From Clavulina sp. PMI_390 (lineage: Eukaryota > Basidiomycota > Agaricomycetes > Cantharellales > Hydnaceae): a stretch of 36,935 nucleotides of DNA. The notes under the pieces were generated by a model. The model did not search any database. It was not told the DNA's origin and saw only the letters and a list, made by a program, of their open reading frames with translations. The position numbers were made by a program, and so were the translations under genes. Within the stretch, counting starts at the first letter, position 1. Each line of letters opens with the position of its first letter. Location: contig WIDE01000183.1 of NCBI GenBank assembly GCA_015039315.1, positions 1 to 36,935 on the forward strand, written 5' to 3'. Positions 1 to 9,903 of this stretch are shown here, one piece after another.

Positions 1-1469
1 AATGTCATTCCGAATGCGTAGCAATCGGAGGCGGCAGTCGTTCGGAAAGGACCTGGGCCACTGGCAGTTAGCACCCGTAGAAGCTCCGGTGCTAAATAGC
101 GATATTTCCCGCCACTAACGATAACCGTCGCTGTACGCGTCGGTTCGTGCTTTATGCGTGACAGCCCAAAATCGGATAGAAGGCCATTTCCCTCATCATC
201 TACAAGGATATTTCGCTAGAAGAGGGTAGAAATTCTAGTTATTGATCCTCAGCCCAAATAATGCGCAGCTGACTCATGCTTACCGGATCGACGTCACCAT
301 GAATGAGAGGAGGAAGCATTTCATGAAGATATACTAGCGCTGAAGCAATATGCCGCATCTGAAGTAGAAAGGACCCTATAGGAGATGAAGTAGGTCCTAA
401 GTGAGATCGAAGCTTACAATATTCAACATATCACCGGCTCGTTGCCGAGAGTTCAACCGCTTCAAGTACCCAAAAGCATTACCATTGGGCGCAAAAGGAG
501 TGACGATCGATAGTGGGTAGTCTTCACTAGACGACACTCCGAGTACCCGGAGAACATGGGGATGCCGAACCTGAATCTGGGTTGTGATCTCCCGACGGGT
601 TGCCTGGCCATATGATACGATTTCGATCATCAAATCGATTCCACGAGCCCTAGGATAGAAGCCCGTACCGACATGATATTCTTGCCTTCGAGCGACTCCC
701 AATCTTGATTTTCAGGGGGCCGAGCATCTCGAACAATCACTGTCATCCCACCGAAATTGGCCTTCGAAATGAAGACTTCTCCCCCGAAAGTAATAAGAAT
801 CCGTTCGCCTATTTCCAGCAACCTGACTCGGCTGGGTAGCTGACAGGATCTTGCGACAATATCTTGAAGCAAGAGCAAAACTTGAGGTCTTTGGTCCCCA
901 AGCCTACCTTGAGGGTCGTCCAAAGCCTAGATAAGAAGGACATTTCGCTGAGAGGCTTGCTAACTCATATATAAGAATATCTTAAACGTACGGACTGGAA
1001 GATTTCGAGAAAAAAAGACTGATTTGTTTCGTTTTCCATGACGTGGAAAGAGTCAGGGCTGGCGATGACTCTTTTGGCCAACATGACTGGATCCAGGTTC
1101 TGGGGGGCGACGTCAGACCGTTTCCACTCCTTGCGGAGCGCATGCATCAATTGTGGGCGAGGAAATCACCTGGACTGATTCGTTCGGTAGATGTGCTAGG
1201 CGATTTACCCCCTTAATAAGGGTATAGAGCTCGTTCGTGTGAGCAGGGTGGGGACCAGATGAGCCAGCAGATGGAGCGCGATCTGGCGAGCGGCTTCTGT
1301 CGGCAGGTGGGTGAGGCGCGGTCGAAGCTAGCTGAGGTCCCAGAGGAGGCAGGAAATAAGAGGGCTCTGTTTGCTGCGCCACGTGGCCCACAGCCCGCTG
1401 TGAGCGCCGCGATGATTTCCACCTGAGCGCAGGGGTTGTTCGGTCCATCTGAGCTGCATATATCCACAA
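1..1469 (-). CDS. Protein kinase-like gene, copy 1 (3' end beyond window)
   Basis: Spliced on the minus strand as 1469-1170, 1099-992, 926-669, 603-418, 358-284 and 215 to beyond position 1. All introns are GT-AG and about 59-70 nt long. The first exon is Pro/Ser-rich. It is followed by a helical N-terminal segment (NLDPVMLAKR..., DDPQGRLGDQRPQVLLLLQDI) typical of agaricomycete kinases. The kinase fold then shows a GG-containing loop (ITFGGEVF), VIVRD in place of VAIK (Lys replaced by Arg), the alpha-C Glu in ATRREI, the catalytic loop HGDVDPRN, SDFGLS and LAPELL. The window ends after SDCYAFGMT, so the C-lobe is missing here. Exons 3, 4 and 5 have exactly the lengths seen in the next copy (258, 186, 75 nt). 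The start at 1469 is the first ATG of the open first exon; an in-frame ATG at 1448 is possible. Kinase fold is clear; catalytic activity is uncertain because of the Lys change. Confidence 0.8.
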
Positions 1470-2746
1470 GGGACAAAGAGTGCTGCTTGCTTAACGCACG
1501 TGTTTGTTGTCACCGACGTCGTGGAAGCAGCAATTCAACTGGATGAGCGCCCTCGATCTTTCCCCGCTTGTCCATGCTCACCTTCAACGGCCTTTGAACA
1601 GATAAGGTTTCATTTTTAAACGTGCTGGTATTGTATCTCAAACCGCCTGCTCCCTCGGCATTACTCTCTCACCATTACACAATACGCTACACTTACCTCA
1701 GTGTGTCGTACTGCGAGCCAGGTCCCGATCACCCTGGATGGATTAAGTCACTGGCCATGACCCAATTCAGGCCTGCCCCTACTATTTCACTTGATAATCT
1801 CATCGCCTTCGAGCCTGGCAATCATTGTGCCACATGTATCATGCCATGTTCATCAATCTCTAGCCATGCCTTCCGTGCCCAAACACACCGCAGGTAGCGA
1901 CTTATTCACTCAGGACATCGCTCTTCCGACTGGTAGTATCACTCTATCTCGACGCGGAAGACTGAGACACCATGACGTCACACCTCCGCCCTTGTCATGA
2001 TGGACCATAACCTTGTTCATTCTCGCTCTATCGCTAAAACCTCTGTAAGCTGCTCTAACTCGCGAACCTCATTCCTCCTCAATTAGGAGGCAGTACCATC
2101 TACTATCCACTCAACTCACCTTCATCGCATTCCGCGATACCGATGTAAGATTGAGCGTGTCTTAGTACGCTGTAATAAGACCGCCCTTATCAGCAGTACC
2201 TCCACCACCCCTCCCAAGTCCGACGAGATCGGTGCTGTACACCGGAGGGCGTGGGTACCGCAGTAAGCTCTGCAGACGAGGAAGCTGGAGTGAAAGCCCG
2301 ATCCGATGGTGCTCTACCGCACATGAGCCTAGTGTAGATGGATATGTACATTGAGCGCAAATGCTTCGCTTCAAACTCCTTTTCTGCCCCGCTGCACATG
2401 CCCTTCCGGTCCTCCCAGGTGCTCACTTTGCATCGCCTCCAGTGTTGGGTTCTCTGCCGTTCCTTGACTCGAAGCGTAGATATCCTTCGCTCACACCATA
2501 CATCCTCTCCTAATCACGCGCGTGAATCGGCACTCGATGCGAGTTTTCGAGCCGGACGCGGGGGACATTCATCAGCTCAGATCCGTGCCTTCGTTGAAGT
2601 TATCGTCCCTCATACGTTATCACGAGTCCGACTACCTGCTCACTGTGTTACTTATATCAAAATTGTGGACAAATGAACACTTGTATCGACTACCTGCCCG
2701 AAACAAACTAACGGAGATCTTTTCAACACCACCCCACCTCTCTCCC
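1470..2746. repeat. Flank between kinase copies 1 and 2 (duplicated segment, copy 1)
   Basis: No intact gene is visible. From about 1650 to 2746 the sequence aligns by eye with about 4820-5900, in the same order and orientation, ending in each case at the kinase stop codon. It is therefore the 3' flank of the kinase unit. The minus-strand part 2160-2600 is a broken counterpart of the ORF at 5135-5749: it keeps MRDxNFxEG and ICAxC motifs but has in-frame stops. The short stretch 1490-1540 resembles the 5' flanks near 4650 and 6320. Confidence 0.6.
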
Positions 2747-4330
2747 CTATATTTGTGAGAGTTCACTGGCTCGGATTAGCACGTGTTGCATACTCGGTCT
2801 CCCGGCCACGTCATGAGCCCACATATCAGTTAATAGCGCCCAAAGCCTATCAACTGTCTGATCGCTTAGTGCTCCAAACTTTTCTTGAGCTGGCCGCTGA
2901 GGTCGGACGCCAAGCTTTGCCATGTTGGACGCCGCCCACTCATTTTTGTATTCAGAGAATGGCTTTTGGAGAGTAGCCAGCTCGAGGATCGTCATTGCGA
3001 ATGCATAGCAGTCGGAAGCGGGAGTGGTGCGGAAGGACTGATTTGTGTCCAATAATTGTAGAACCTCTGGTGCCAAATAACGGAGTTTACCGCCCTCCTG
3101 GATGTTAGTTGCCGAGCGGGTTATCTCATGTTTGATTCGGGATAATCCGAAATCGCATAGTAGTGCATGGCCCTCAGCATCTATCAGGACATTTTTCTAG
3201 TAGTAATGGGTCAACTCATTGGCTTGGTGGTATGGGCACAGTGCTCACCCCATGAAGATCTCCATGGACGATTGGGGGGAGTAGCCCATGGAGATACTCT
3301 AGCGCAGATGCGATATCCCGGATCTTCAGGGAAAGAAAGAGATTGCTAGTGTGACGGAAAGTAATGTGCTTGCAAGGGACATTGAGGCTTACAATTTGTA
3401 GCAGGGGACCAACTCGTTGCGGCGCATCTTTGTTTGACAGATACCTCAAGGCGTTTCCATTGGCGGCAAGAGGTGTGATGATTGATAGCGGGTGCGTGTC
3501 ACTGGACGCAATTCCAAGGATAGGAAGCACGTTTCTATGATGAATTTGTATCTGTGATATGATCTCTCGTCGAATGGCCTGATCGCAGCCCGCTCAGCCG
3601 AGACTGAAGACGCGATGTGAGGAATAAATCATACCGAGATAGTTTTGACGCCTTCAGTAGAAGTCCAGTCCTGATCCTCTGGAGGGCGAGTATCACGAAC
3701 AATCACTGCTTGCCCATCGAGATTGGCCCTATAGATGATGGCTTCTCCACCGAAATCGATGGCTACTCGATGTTCAACTTGCAACATGCTCACTTGCCGA
3801 GGCAGTCTTTGTGACGCTGCTGCGACATCTTGCAACAAGCGCAAAACCTGAGGACGCTGATGTCCCAGTCTCTGCTGAGAGTCGTTAAGAGACTGGATGG
3901 GGGTTTCGTTGATGTTAGAGTAAGTAGATGGGAGAATAACAACGTGCTCGTACGGCTTGGAGGACTTCCAGAAACAACTCTTGGTTTGCGTCGCTGCTCA
4001 TGATGCAATGAAAAGACTGGGGATCCACAACAAGACTCTTTGCAACTACGACAGGATCTAGATTCTATCGCGCGGTCAGCATCCTATCGTCTTGATGGTC
4101 GAGCAAGACTTTTTTGCTACACTCCGAACATTTACCTGAATTATGGCGAACTCTGCATCGTCAGCATGCACGAGTTGATTTCCATCCCAAGACAGCGCGG
4201 GGAGCTCATGGGTGGAAGGAGGCCCAAATTGAGGGGTCAAAGATGTAAGATGCAGCTCCGATGAGGGTAGAGCGGGGGAAGGCACTTCATCGGGTGCTGT
4301 GAGGGTAACACTAATGCCATGATGTTCCAT
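2747..4330 (-). CDS. Protein kinase-like gene, copy 2 (complete)
   Basis: Six exons on the minus strand: 4330-4136, 4064-3954, 3892-3635, 3578-3393, 3323-3249 and 3196-2747, giving 424 codons. Residues 1-65 are a Pro/Ser-rich leader. About 66-135 is a helical segment (NLDPVVVAK, RPQVLRLLQDV). The kinase fold occupies about 140-420, with FGGEAIIY, VIVRD (Arg168 at the VAIK Lys position), alpha-C Glu193, HGDLHGKN (Asp272, Asn277), DFG (Asp290), LAPE (Glu319), the SDCYAFAMTILEL helix and GRPSM near the end. The HGD form of the HRD motif is common in basidiomycete kinases. Arg in place of the ATP-anchoring Lys suggests weak or no phosphotransfer, or an unusual way of holding ATP. It lies head to tail with copy 1. 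The acceptor of exon 4 (gatcag) has a poor pyrimidine tract but is at the same place as in copy 1. Confidence 0.85.
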
Positions 4331-4815
4331 TGAAGGATGATCCGTAACGTGGGGGTTCGCAAAGACGGCTGGTTGAAGAGAAGAAATATTGCGGGGAGGG
4401 ACGGATTAATGCAACAAGACTTCCCGAAGTAAGATGCTCGGAGAGTGCTCGGAGTTTGCAAAGAGGCGCCGGCAGCGCAGGAGGCGCCCATACTAGCGCA
4501 AGGCTGTCAACCAGCTCTCAGCCCACGGGGTGATCAGAATATATGGAGAAAATCACATAGTCTCATAAGCTGTTATATATCCCAGAGCGATGGTGTTTTA
4601 TGGCCCTGTGTTGCTGAACGACGTCCCATGGGTTTCAGGTTGAGAAACTACTTCTGTTGACACCGGCGCCGGAATCAGCATACATCTACACCCGCCATCG
4701 TGGTCCTTCCTCTACATCTGCCTTTATTATTTTGGGACGAGCTCGCCATTTTGGGGGCGTGCCACTATATGCCAAATCGGCCCCTCTCTTGGCAACATTC
4801 GGCCACATTTAGTTC
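4331..4815. repeat. 5' flank of kinase copy 2, duplicated near 6.03-6.34 kb
   Basis: This is the upstream, presumably promoter-containing, side of kinase copy 2. Stretches such as tttgcaaagaggcgc, ggctgtcaaccagctct and gttgacaccggcgccgg reappear in slightly diverged form at about 6128-6180 and 6320-6340 upstream of the kinase relic. No gene is visible here. Confidence 0.5.
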
Positions 4816-4819
4816 CTAC

Positions 4820-5900
4820 TTCTGCCTCCTCGCCTCTCTCAACGTTGAACAGCATGCCACACCTGCTCTGGTATCTCGTACTGCAAGTAATGTCCCAATG
4901 ATCCTGGTTGAATCACTTCACTACTCGTCACACGACTACTTCCTGCCCCCGCGGCTCTCACTTCAAACTCTGGGGACTTCAAAGCCTTACAATCGGTTCT
5001 ATCTCGCCACGTTCGTCGTTCTCTAGCCAGGCCTGAACACACCGCAGATAGCAACCGCTTCGCACAGGACAGGTTTGCTCGACTACCACGGTCAGCCAAT
5101 ACTGAAGTGAAAGACTAAAACATCATGGCATCACTCACACCTTGGTATGTAGTCCACCTTTGCCCTGCAAGCCCATGATCCTTTTCCTCTCCGCTCCATC
5201 GCCAAAACCCCCTGTAACCTTCTCTAAACTGCGAACCTTCTTCCTCATCAAATAAACAGCTGTACCATTTACTCTCCACTCGCCCTCGTGGCATTCCTCG
5301 ATATTGATCCACGATTGGGCATGCCTCGGCACGCCATAATCAAACCATCCAACTCCACCGCCCTTCCCAAGGTCGGTGCGTGACGCTTGGCGCGGCAGGC
5401 ACCGCATCAGGCTCTGTAGACAAGAAAGTTGACCTGAATGCTCGATCCAATGGTGCTTTGCCACACGTGGACCCAACATGAACCGACAATGAGCGCAAAT
5501 AATCCGCTTCAAACTACCTTTCGCCCCAGCCGCACGTGCCCGTCCAATCCTCCCGGGTACTCGCCCTGTATCACCTCCAGCGTTGGGTTGCCCACTGCTC
5601 CTCAACCCGAAACGTTGACATCTTCCACACACTCTCATTCCTCGCCCAATCATGCGCGTGAGTTGGCACTCGATGCGGGTTTCTGACTCTGCCACAAACC
5701 ACATTTCCCAACCCAGGTCAGCGCCCTCATAGAAGTTAGCATCCCTCATGTGTTTGCTCCTCGGGTTGTGTTATTAGGAGTCAGGACTTCCACTATTCAC
5801 TCACAGCTATTTAGATAAGTAGTGTGAACAAAATGAATACTTTTACCAACTACCAGCCCGAAAGAAAACTATCCGAGATGTTTCTAACACTTCCCGACCT
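4820..5900. repeat. Duplicated kinase 3' flank, copy 2
   Basis: This aligns by eye with about 1650-2746 along its whole length. Shared landmarks are the ctagccatgcc / acacaccgcag stretch, the ICAHC-coding stretch, cactcgatgcg and a ctcctctatat end. It ends against the remains of a third kinase gene. It contains the ORF at 5135-5749. Confidence 0.6.
5135..5749 (-). CDS. Hypothetical 204-residue ORF with two CxxC motifs
   Basis: A single open frame from ATG at 5749 to a stop at 5135. I do not recognise the family. It carries VCGRCQRFG and, about 50 residues on, IICAHC followed by KHHWIEH, which might bind a metal. The middle is Arg/Gly/Ala-rich. There is no signal peptide or membrane segment. 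Two diverged copies exist, at about 2160-2600 and 9500-9700. They have in-frame stops, yet keep the same reading frame around ICAxC...LGxC...HH...QSLxR...GGGG. That hints the segment was once coding. It could also be an open stretch inside duplicated non-coding DNA. Confidence 0.3.
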   Translation of the reverse strand: MRDANFYEGADLGWEMWFVAESETRIECQLTRMIGRGMRVCGRCQRFGLRSSGQPNAGGDTGRVPGRIGRARAAGAKGSLKRIICAHCRFMLGPRVAKHHWIEHSGQLSCLQSLMRCLPRQASRTDLGKGGGVGWFDYGVPRHAQSWINIEECHEGEWRVNGTAVYLMRKKVRSLEKVTGGFGDGAERKRIMGLQGKGGLHTKV

Positions 5901-6030
5901 TTCTCCTCTATATCTATGATAGCCCATAAACCCAGGCCAGTCCATCATGCATATTCGTTCTTCCAGTTGGAGAACGCTCCATCAGGCGCCGTAAGAGTAA
6001 CACTGATGGGACAATGCTCCATCATCGAAG
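5900..6030 (-). pseudogene. Kinase copy 3, relic with large internal deletion
   Basis: Read on the minus strand, the 5' part (about 6025-5970) encodes MMEHCPISVTLTAPDG, matching the start of kinase copy 2 (MEHHGISVTLTAPDE). Directly after it, about 5963-5910 matches the last 17 codons of copy 2, including a degraded GRPSMQHVLIRASELSQI tail with an in-frame stop (GLS*I*). About 1.5 kb of kinase coding sequence is therefore missing between the two. The duplicated flanks continue on both sides, so the deletion happened after the tandem duplication. Confidence 0.65.
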
Positions 6031-6452
6031 CATCCAAATGCAGTCTAGACTGGCGGACCAAGAGATAATGACACTATCCGAAAGGTGGAATTGATTCGCG
6101 GAGGTTTCTGGAAATAATGTGGGCGGGGTTTGCAAAGAGACGCTGGCTGTGCAGGAAGCTGTCAACCAACTCTGAGCCTTCATACAATCAAAAAATTTGG
6201 AGAAATTTGGAGAAAGGTATATTAGATTAGAATATTCCTATTCTTTCGATCGCGGTGATAATTGATAGGCATCCATGGCTGAATGGTGTCTCGCTGGCTT
6301 AAAATTCAGAAGGCTGCGTTTGTTGACATTGGCGCCAGTGTAATCATGCTGCATTCGAGATCGCAAATTTGGGGGGGTGTAAGTGCAGGACTATTGCGCA
6401 GCTGGATTGATGGAACCTTGAATATTTTGTAATCGAGACTATCAATTACTAA
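6031..6452. other. Intergenic, 5' flank of kinase relic
   Basis: Contains the diverged copy of the kinase 5' flank (about 6030-6340) and the 3' flank of the first TPR-family gene. No coding sequence is seen. Confidence 0.4.
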
Positions 6453-8319
6453 TTACAATGACGAGCATCCGTTGATAGCCTGAACTTTTTCCGCTACATA
6501 GTCATATCTAGACCGCGTCTTGTCAAGACGAGCCAAAATATGCTTCCACTCTTCTGCCGAGCACAGATCATCGAGTACGGTATCTCTTTGGACTCCCATG
6601 TTGAGCAATGATTGCTCATAGCAATTCAGGGCTTGACCAAATGCGCTGGCCGTCGCAGGAGATGGGCAAGAATGGAATGCTTCTCGCGAAAGCGACGCTG
6701 CCCGCCTCCCATAGAGGCAGGCATCCTCATGCTGCTCTAGGGCAGTATATGCTTTCGAAAGGCTAATCATGGAGGTCGGTAGAAGCCACGTGGGCCATTC
6801 CGTACTGCTGTTAACGCCACCTGGACCAGAGCCGAAATGCCAGGTAGCATCTTCGGCCAATCGCACCGCTTTGAGTGCCTGCTCCAGGGCGGATGTCACC
6901 TCGCCCTGCCGTGCATAAACCCACGAGAGTGTGTAGTGGGAACGAATGAGGCTTCCACAAGTCGAGACATTGCTGAAAGGGTCCAACTTGCAGGAAAGCT
7001 TGATGCTCTGTTGTAGTGCCTCAACAGCTTCGCAATATCGGCGAGCCCCACACATTATATACCCCTCAAGGTATATAAGGGCTGCGAGCTTGTTATACAT
7101 AGTATCTCCAACATAGATTCTGGGAATGAGGCCGCGAGCATGAGCGATCACAGGTGAGACTTTATCAGCAAATGTACAAGTAGAAAGCTTCCATACTAGT
7201 TTGTACAATGCAAGATAAAGACTTTTCACCTCGTGAACATTTTCATTTGGCCCAGCAGGTGGTTCTTGGAGATCAAGATGACTGAAGGGGTATACTATTT
7301 CGGCGTGTTTCTAAATAAATGTTGTCAATGGGAGGGGCTGTTGCAGTACGATAAGTGAGTACCTGAGTGAAAGAAAGAATCTTCCTGATTTGCGGTGGAA
7401 CACAATCGAGAGCACTTAGCATTTGAAGGTTGTGTAATAGTGCAGCCCCGGATTTCTGATCTTGCTCAGCACGATACTGGGAGAACACCTGGTCACGAAT
7501 CTTGACGCCCATTTCACTATATTTCACGTTTGTGATTGGTGGAGAATTTGAGTCGGAGTCGGAGGCAGCAAGGTGTTGTTGAACAAGGGATGAGAAAAAC
7601 CAACAGTTCTCCTGATGATATTCATCAGTGATTGACCATAGTCATAACAAGACGGGACACACCGGCCAGATGTTGTACATTTCAAGCTCTTTGGTGATGA
7701 TACGAAGGAGACAACTGAGATCGGCCAGCGACGGTTGGTTTTCAAGGACCCGAGAGCTCTCGATTGTCGCATGAGCCACTAGCCTTGTTTTAGTCCCCGA
7801 TAGCCGAGCCTAAATGGCAAAATCAATGAGCGCTCGAAACCATGGTAGCGAAAAACTCACAGTATCATTTGCCAAAGTTCTACCTCGTGCAACCAAGAAT
7901 CGAATCATAGATACGCCGTTGGCTCGTCGACGATCGAGGCGCAGCCAGATGTTCTGCTGGCCCTCGCGAGACAGTTCAAGAAGAACAAAGCGATGCTTGA
8001 CTACACCAATCACCTCCGAATATCCCTCCACTGTTATCATAGACGCTCGTCGCAAAGACTGGCGCTCGTCTACGTATGTGCAGAAGTCACTCAATGAGAG
8101 CTCGATGACCCCAGCGGTGGGAAGAAATATATTTGACGCCGTCGATCGGGTTGACTGGTTTGTTTTGGTACGGGAAATAAGAGGGCGTTCAAGCTGAGGC
8201 GCAGCTCCGGGTGGGTCGATCTCAGCCTTCAGGAAGTCATTCTGCAACGAAGAAAATCGATGCTGAAGCGAATCAGGCGCCCGGTAAAGATGAAGAGGGC
8301 GTACCACGGCAGGATCCAT
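6453..8319 (-). CDS. TPR-like family protein, paralogue A
   Basis: Five exons: 8319-8305, 8241-7861, 7809-7663, 7611-7363 and 7310-6453, giving 549 codons. The first exon encodes only MDPAV; the next begins NDFLKAEIDPP. Residues 6-132 form module 1 (IELSLSDFCTYVDE, VVKHRFVLLELSRE, IWLRLDRR, TLAND). Residues 133-181 form module 2 (ARLSGTKTRLVAHAT, LADLSCLLRII, IWP). Exon 4 carries ENCWFFSSLVQQHLAA and MGVKIRDQVFSQY with a short linker. Exon 5 (265-549) is helical, with repeated TPR-like units such as YCEAVEALQQSIKLSCKLDP, SALEQALKAVRLAED and SKAYTALEQHEDACLYGRRA. TPR solenoids usually bind proteins. I do not recognise modules 1 and 2. There is no signal peptide or membrane segment. This is the array member nearest the kinases. 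Confidence 0.8.
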
Positions 8320-9434
8320 CGAGCGCGGATTCGGACGCTAGGCAACGTTTCTCGTGACGTGGCGGAGGGGCTAGCAAGTTGCTATCGATAAGGCAGAGAG
8401 TATTGTTGCATCTAAGGGACAAAAAATACAAGAGGTCGCAATCTTGGTCGCAGAGATTATTATAAGCAAGAGAGGGGAAGGAACGTCGGAATCCCAAGCG
8501 CAGAGCAATTTATATGCGAGCGACGGGCTGTGCGCAAGGAGAACTGAAATGCAGGGGTTGATAGCGTAAACTGTATAATGAAGGTCATCAGCTCAAGATA
8601 TCCTTTTGGGGCATCTTCTGTGATTCGACACTCAGGGTTAGTTGCATGTGTGCAAATTGGTTAGTATTGTAGCGATCACTTAATCAGATAATCCGTAGAG
8701 CGACTTCACCCTTCAATGTTTGGAAAGTGGGGTAATCAGTGAAGTTATCCAAACTTTACGGATGACGCAGCGTTCATATGGCGGTGCAAGCAGAGGAAGT
8801 CAGAGGATCACAAGCATCCATAATAAGCTCTAGGTGGGTTGTGAGGGAATACGCCCCAACCGTACGTAGCCAACAATAGTGGTAGTAAAGCTTCGAAACG
8901 GGTGGCCCAACGGGTGCGTTCATGACTTCACACGCTGTGCAGCGGCAATTACCGCCCACCTTTGAAAATAATCTCAAGCTGGACCGACGTTACCACGACT
9001 TTTTGGACTAAACTCTCAAATACATTCTATCATATACTCCGTGGACTCTTTTGGCCCAAGCGTATCCCATATGCGGACCAAGCACCAGCACGAATACCGC
9101 CACCCAGTCTCCGATGTTAGATTGCTACTTCCCCTTCAACTATCGATGTTGTTGGGATTTCTTTAGGTAGACTTCTGATAGGATTGCTACAACAAAATGT
9201 AAACTACTGGACCAAAGGTCCTTATATACACAAAATACTATATTACTAGAATGTTCTACACTTTTCTGTTAGTCCGTGACTCGACCTATAGCAAATGCTA
9301 GAATCTTCGCGATGTCGCTGACTAATCCGAACATCTTATTTCAACAGATGTAACTCATTTGATCAAAGGGGTAACCATGAAGCTCCTCGGTCATAATTTT
9401 ATATTCGTTTAGCTCAGCTGAAAAATAATTTCCT
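8320..9434. other. Intergenic, no gene seen
   Basis: Upstream region of paralogue A and spacer. Only short, unsupported open frames occur on either strand. AT content rises around 9180-9420. Confidence 0.4.
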
Positions 9435-9705
9435 TAGTTCCTCCCTCATCCTGCCGTACCATACTGCGCGCGCGACTGAGCATGCCTCAGTATGTTATGA
9501 TAAGGCTATCAAACCAGTGCCTCCACCACCCTTCCGAAGGTCGATCGAATCAGTGCGGGACGCTGAGAGGGGGCAGGTACCGGAACAGGCTCTAAGGGCA
9601 AGGAAATTGGTGTGAATGCCCGACCCCATGGTGCTTCACCACACATGGACCCAACGCAGACCGATAGGTGCAATGAGCGCAAATACTCCACTTCACTGGA
9701 GAAGG
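9435..9705. repeat. Fragment of the kinase 3' flank, copy 3
   Basis: Aligns with about 5230-5520 and 2070-2380, with a deletion near its start. Minus-strand translation gives SICAHCTYRSALGPC, KHHGVGH and RKGGGGTG, the diverged counterpart of the CxxC ORF at 5135-5749. No kinase sequence accompanies it, so it was either moved alone or is what remains of a fourth unit. Confidence 0.55.
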
Positions 9706-9903
9706 GTTAAGGACGTGCCAAAATGTAGCGTAGTGTTTATTGACGTTCGTATTCAAACAGAAGGAGCGATACATTACGGACGTCGCTCGTTCCCTCGCAC
9801 CCCCCTGCCAGCTCGGTTTATGCATTTCTGTCCCCAGTCGAATTTCAATAGCCTTAAAGTTCAAATCTCAATGAGGTCGTCCACGACATAGAATATTGAA
9901 TTG

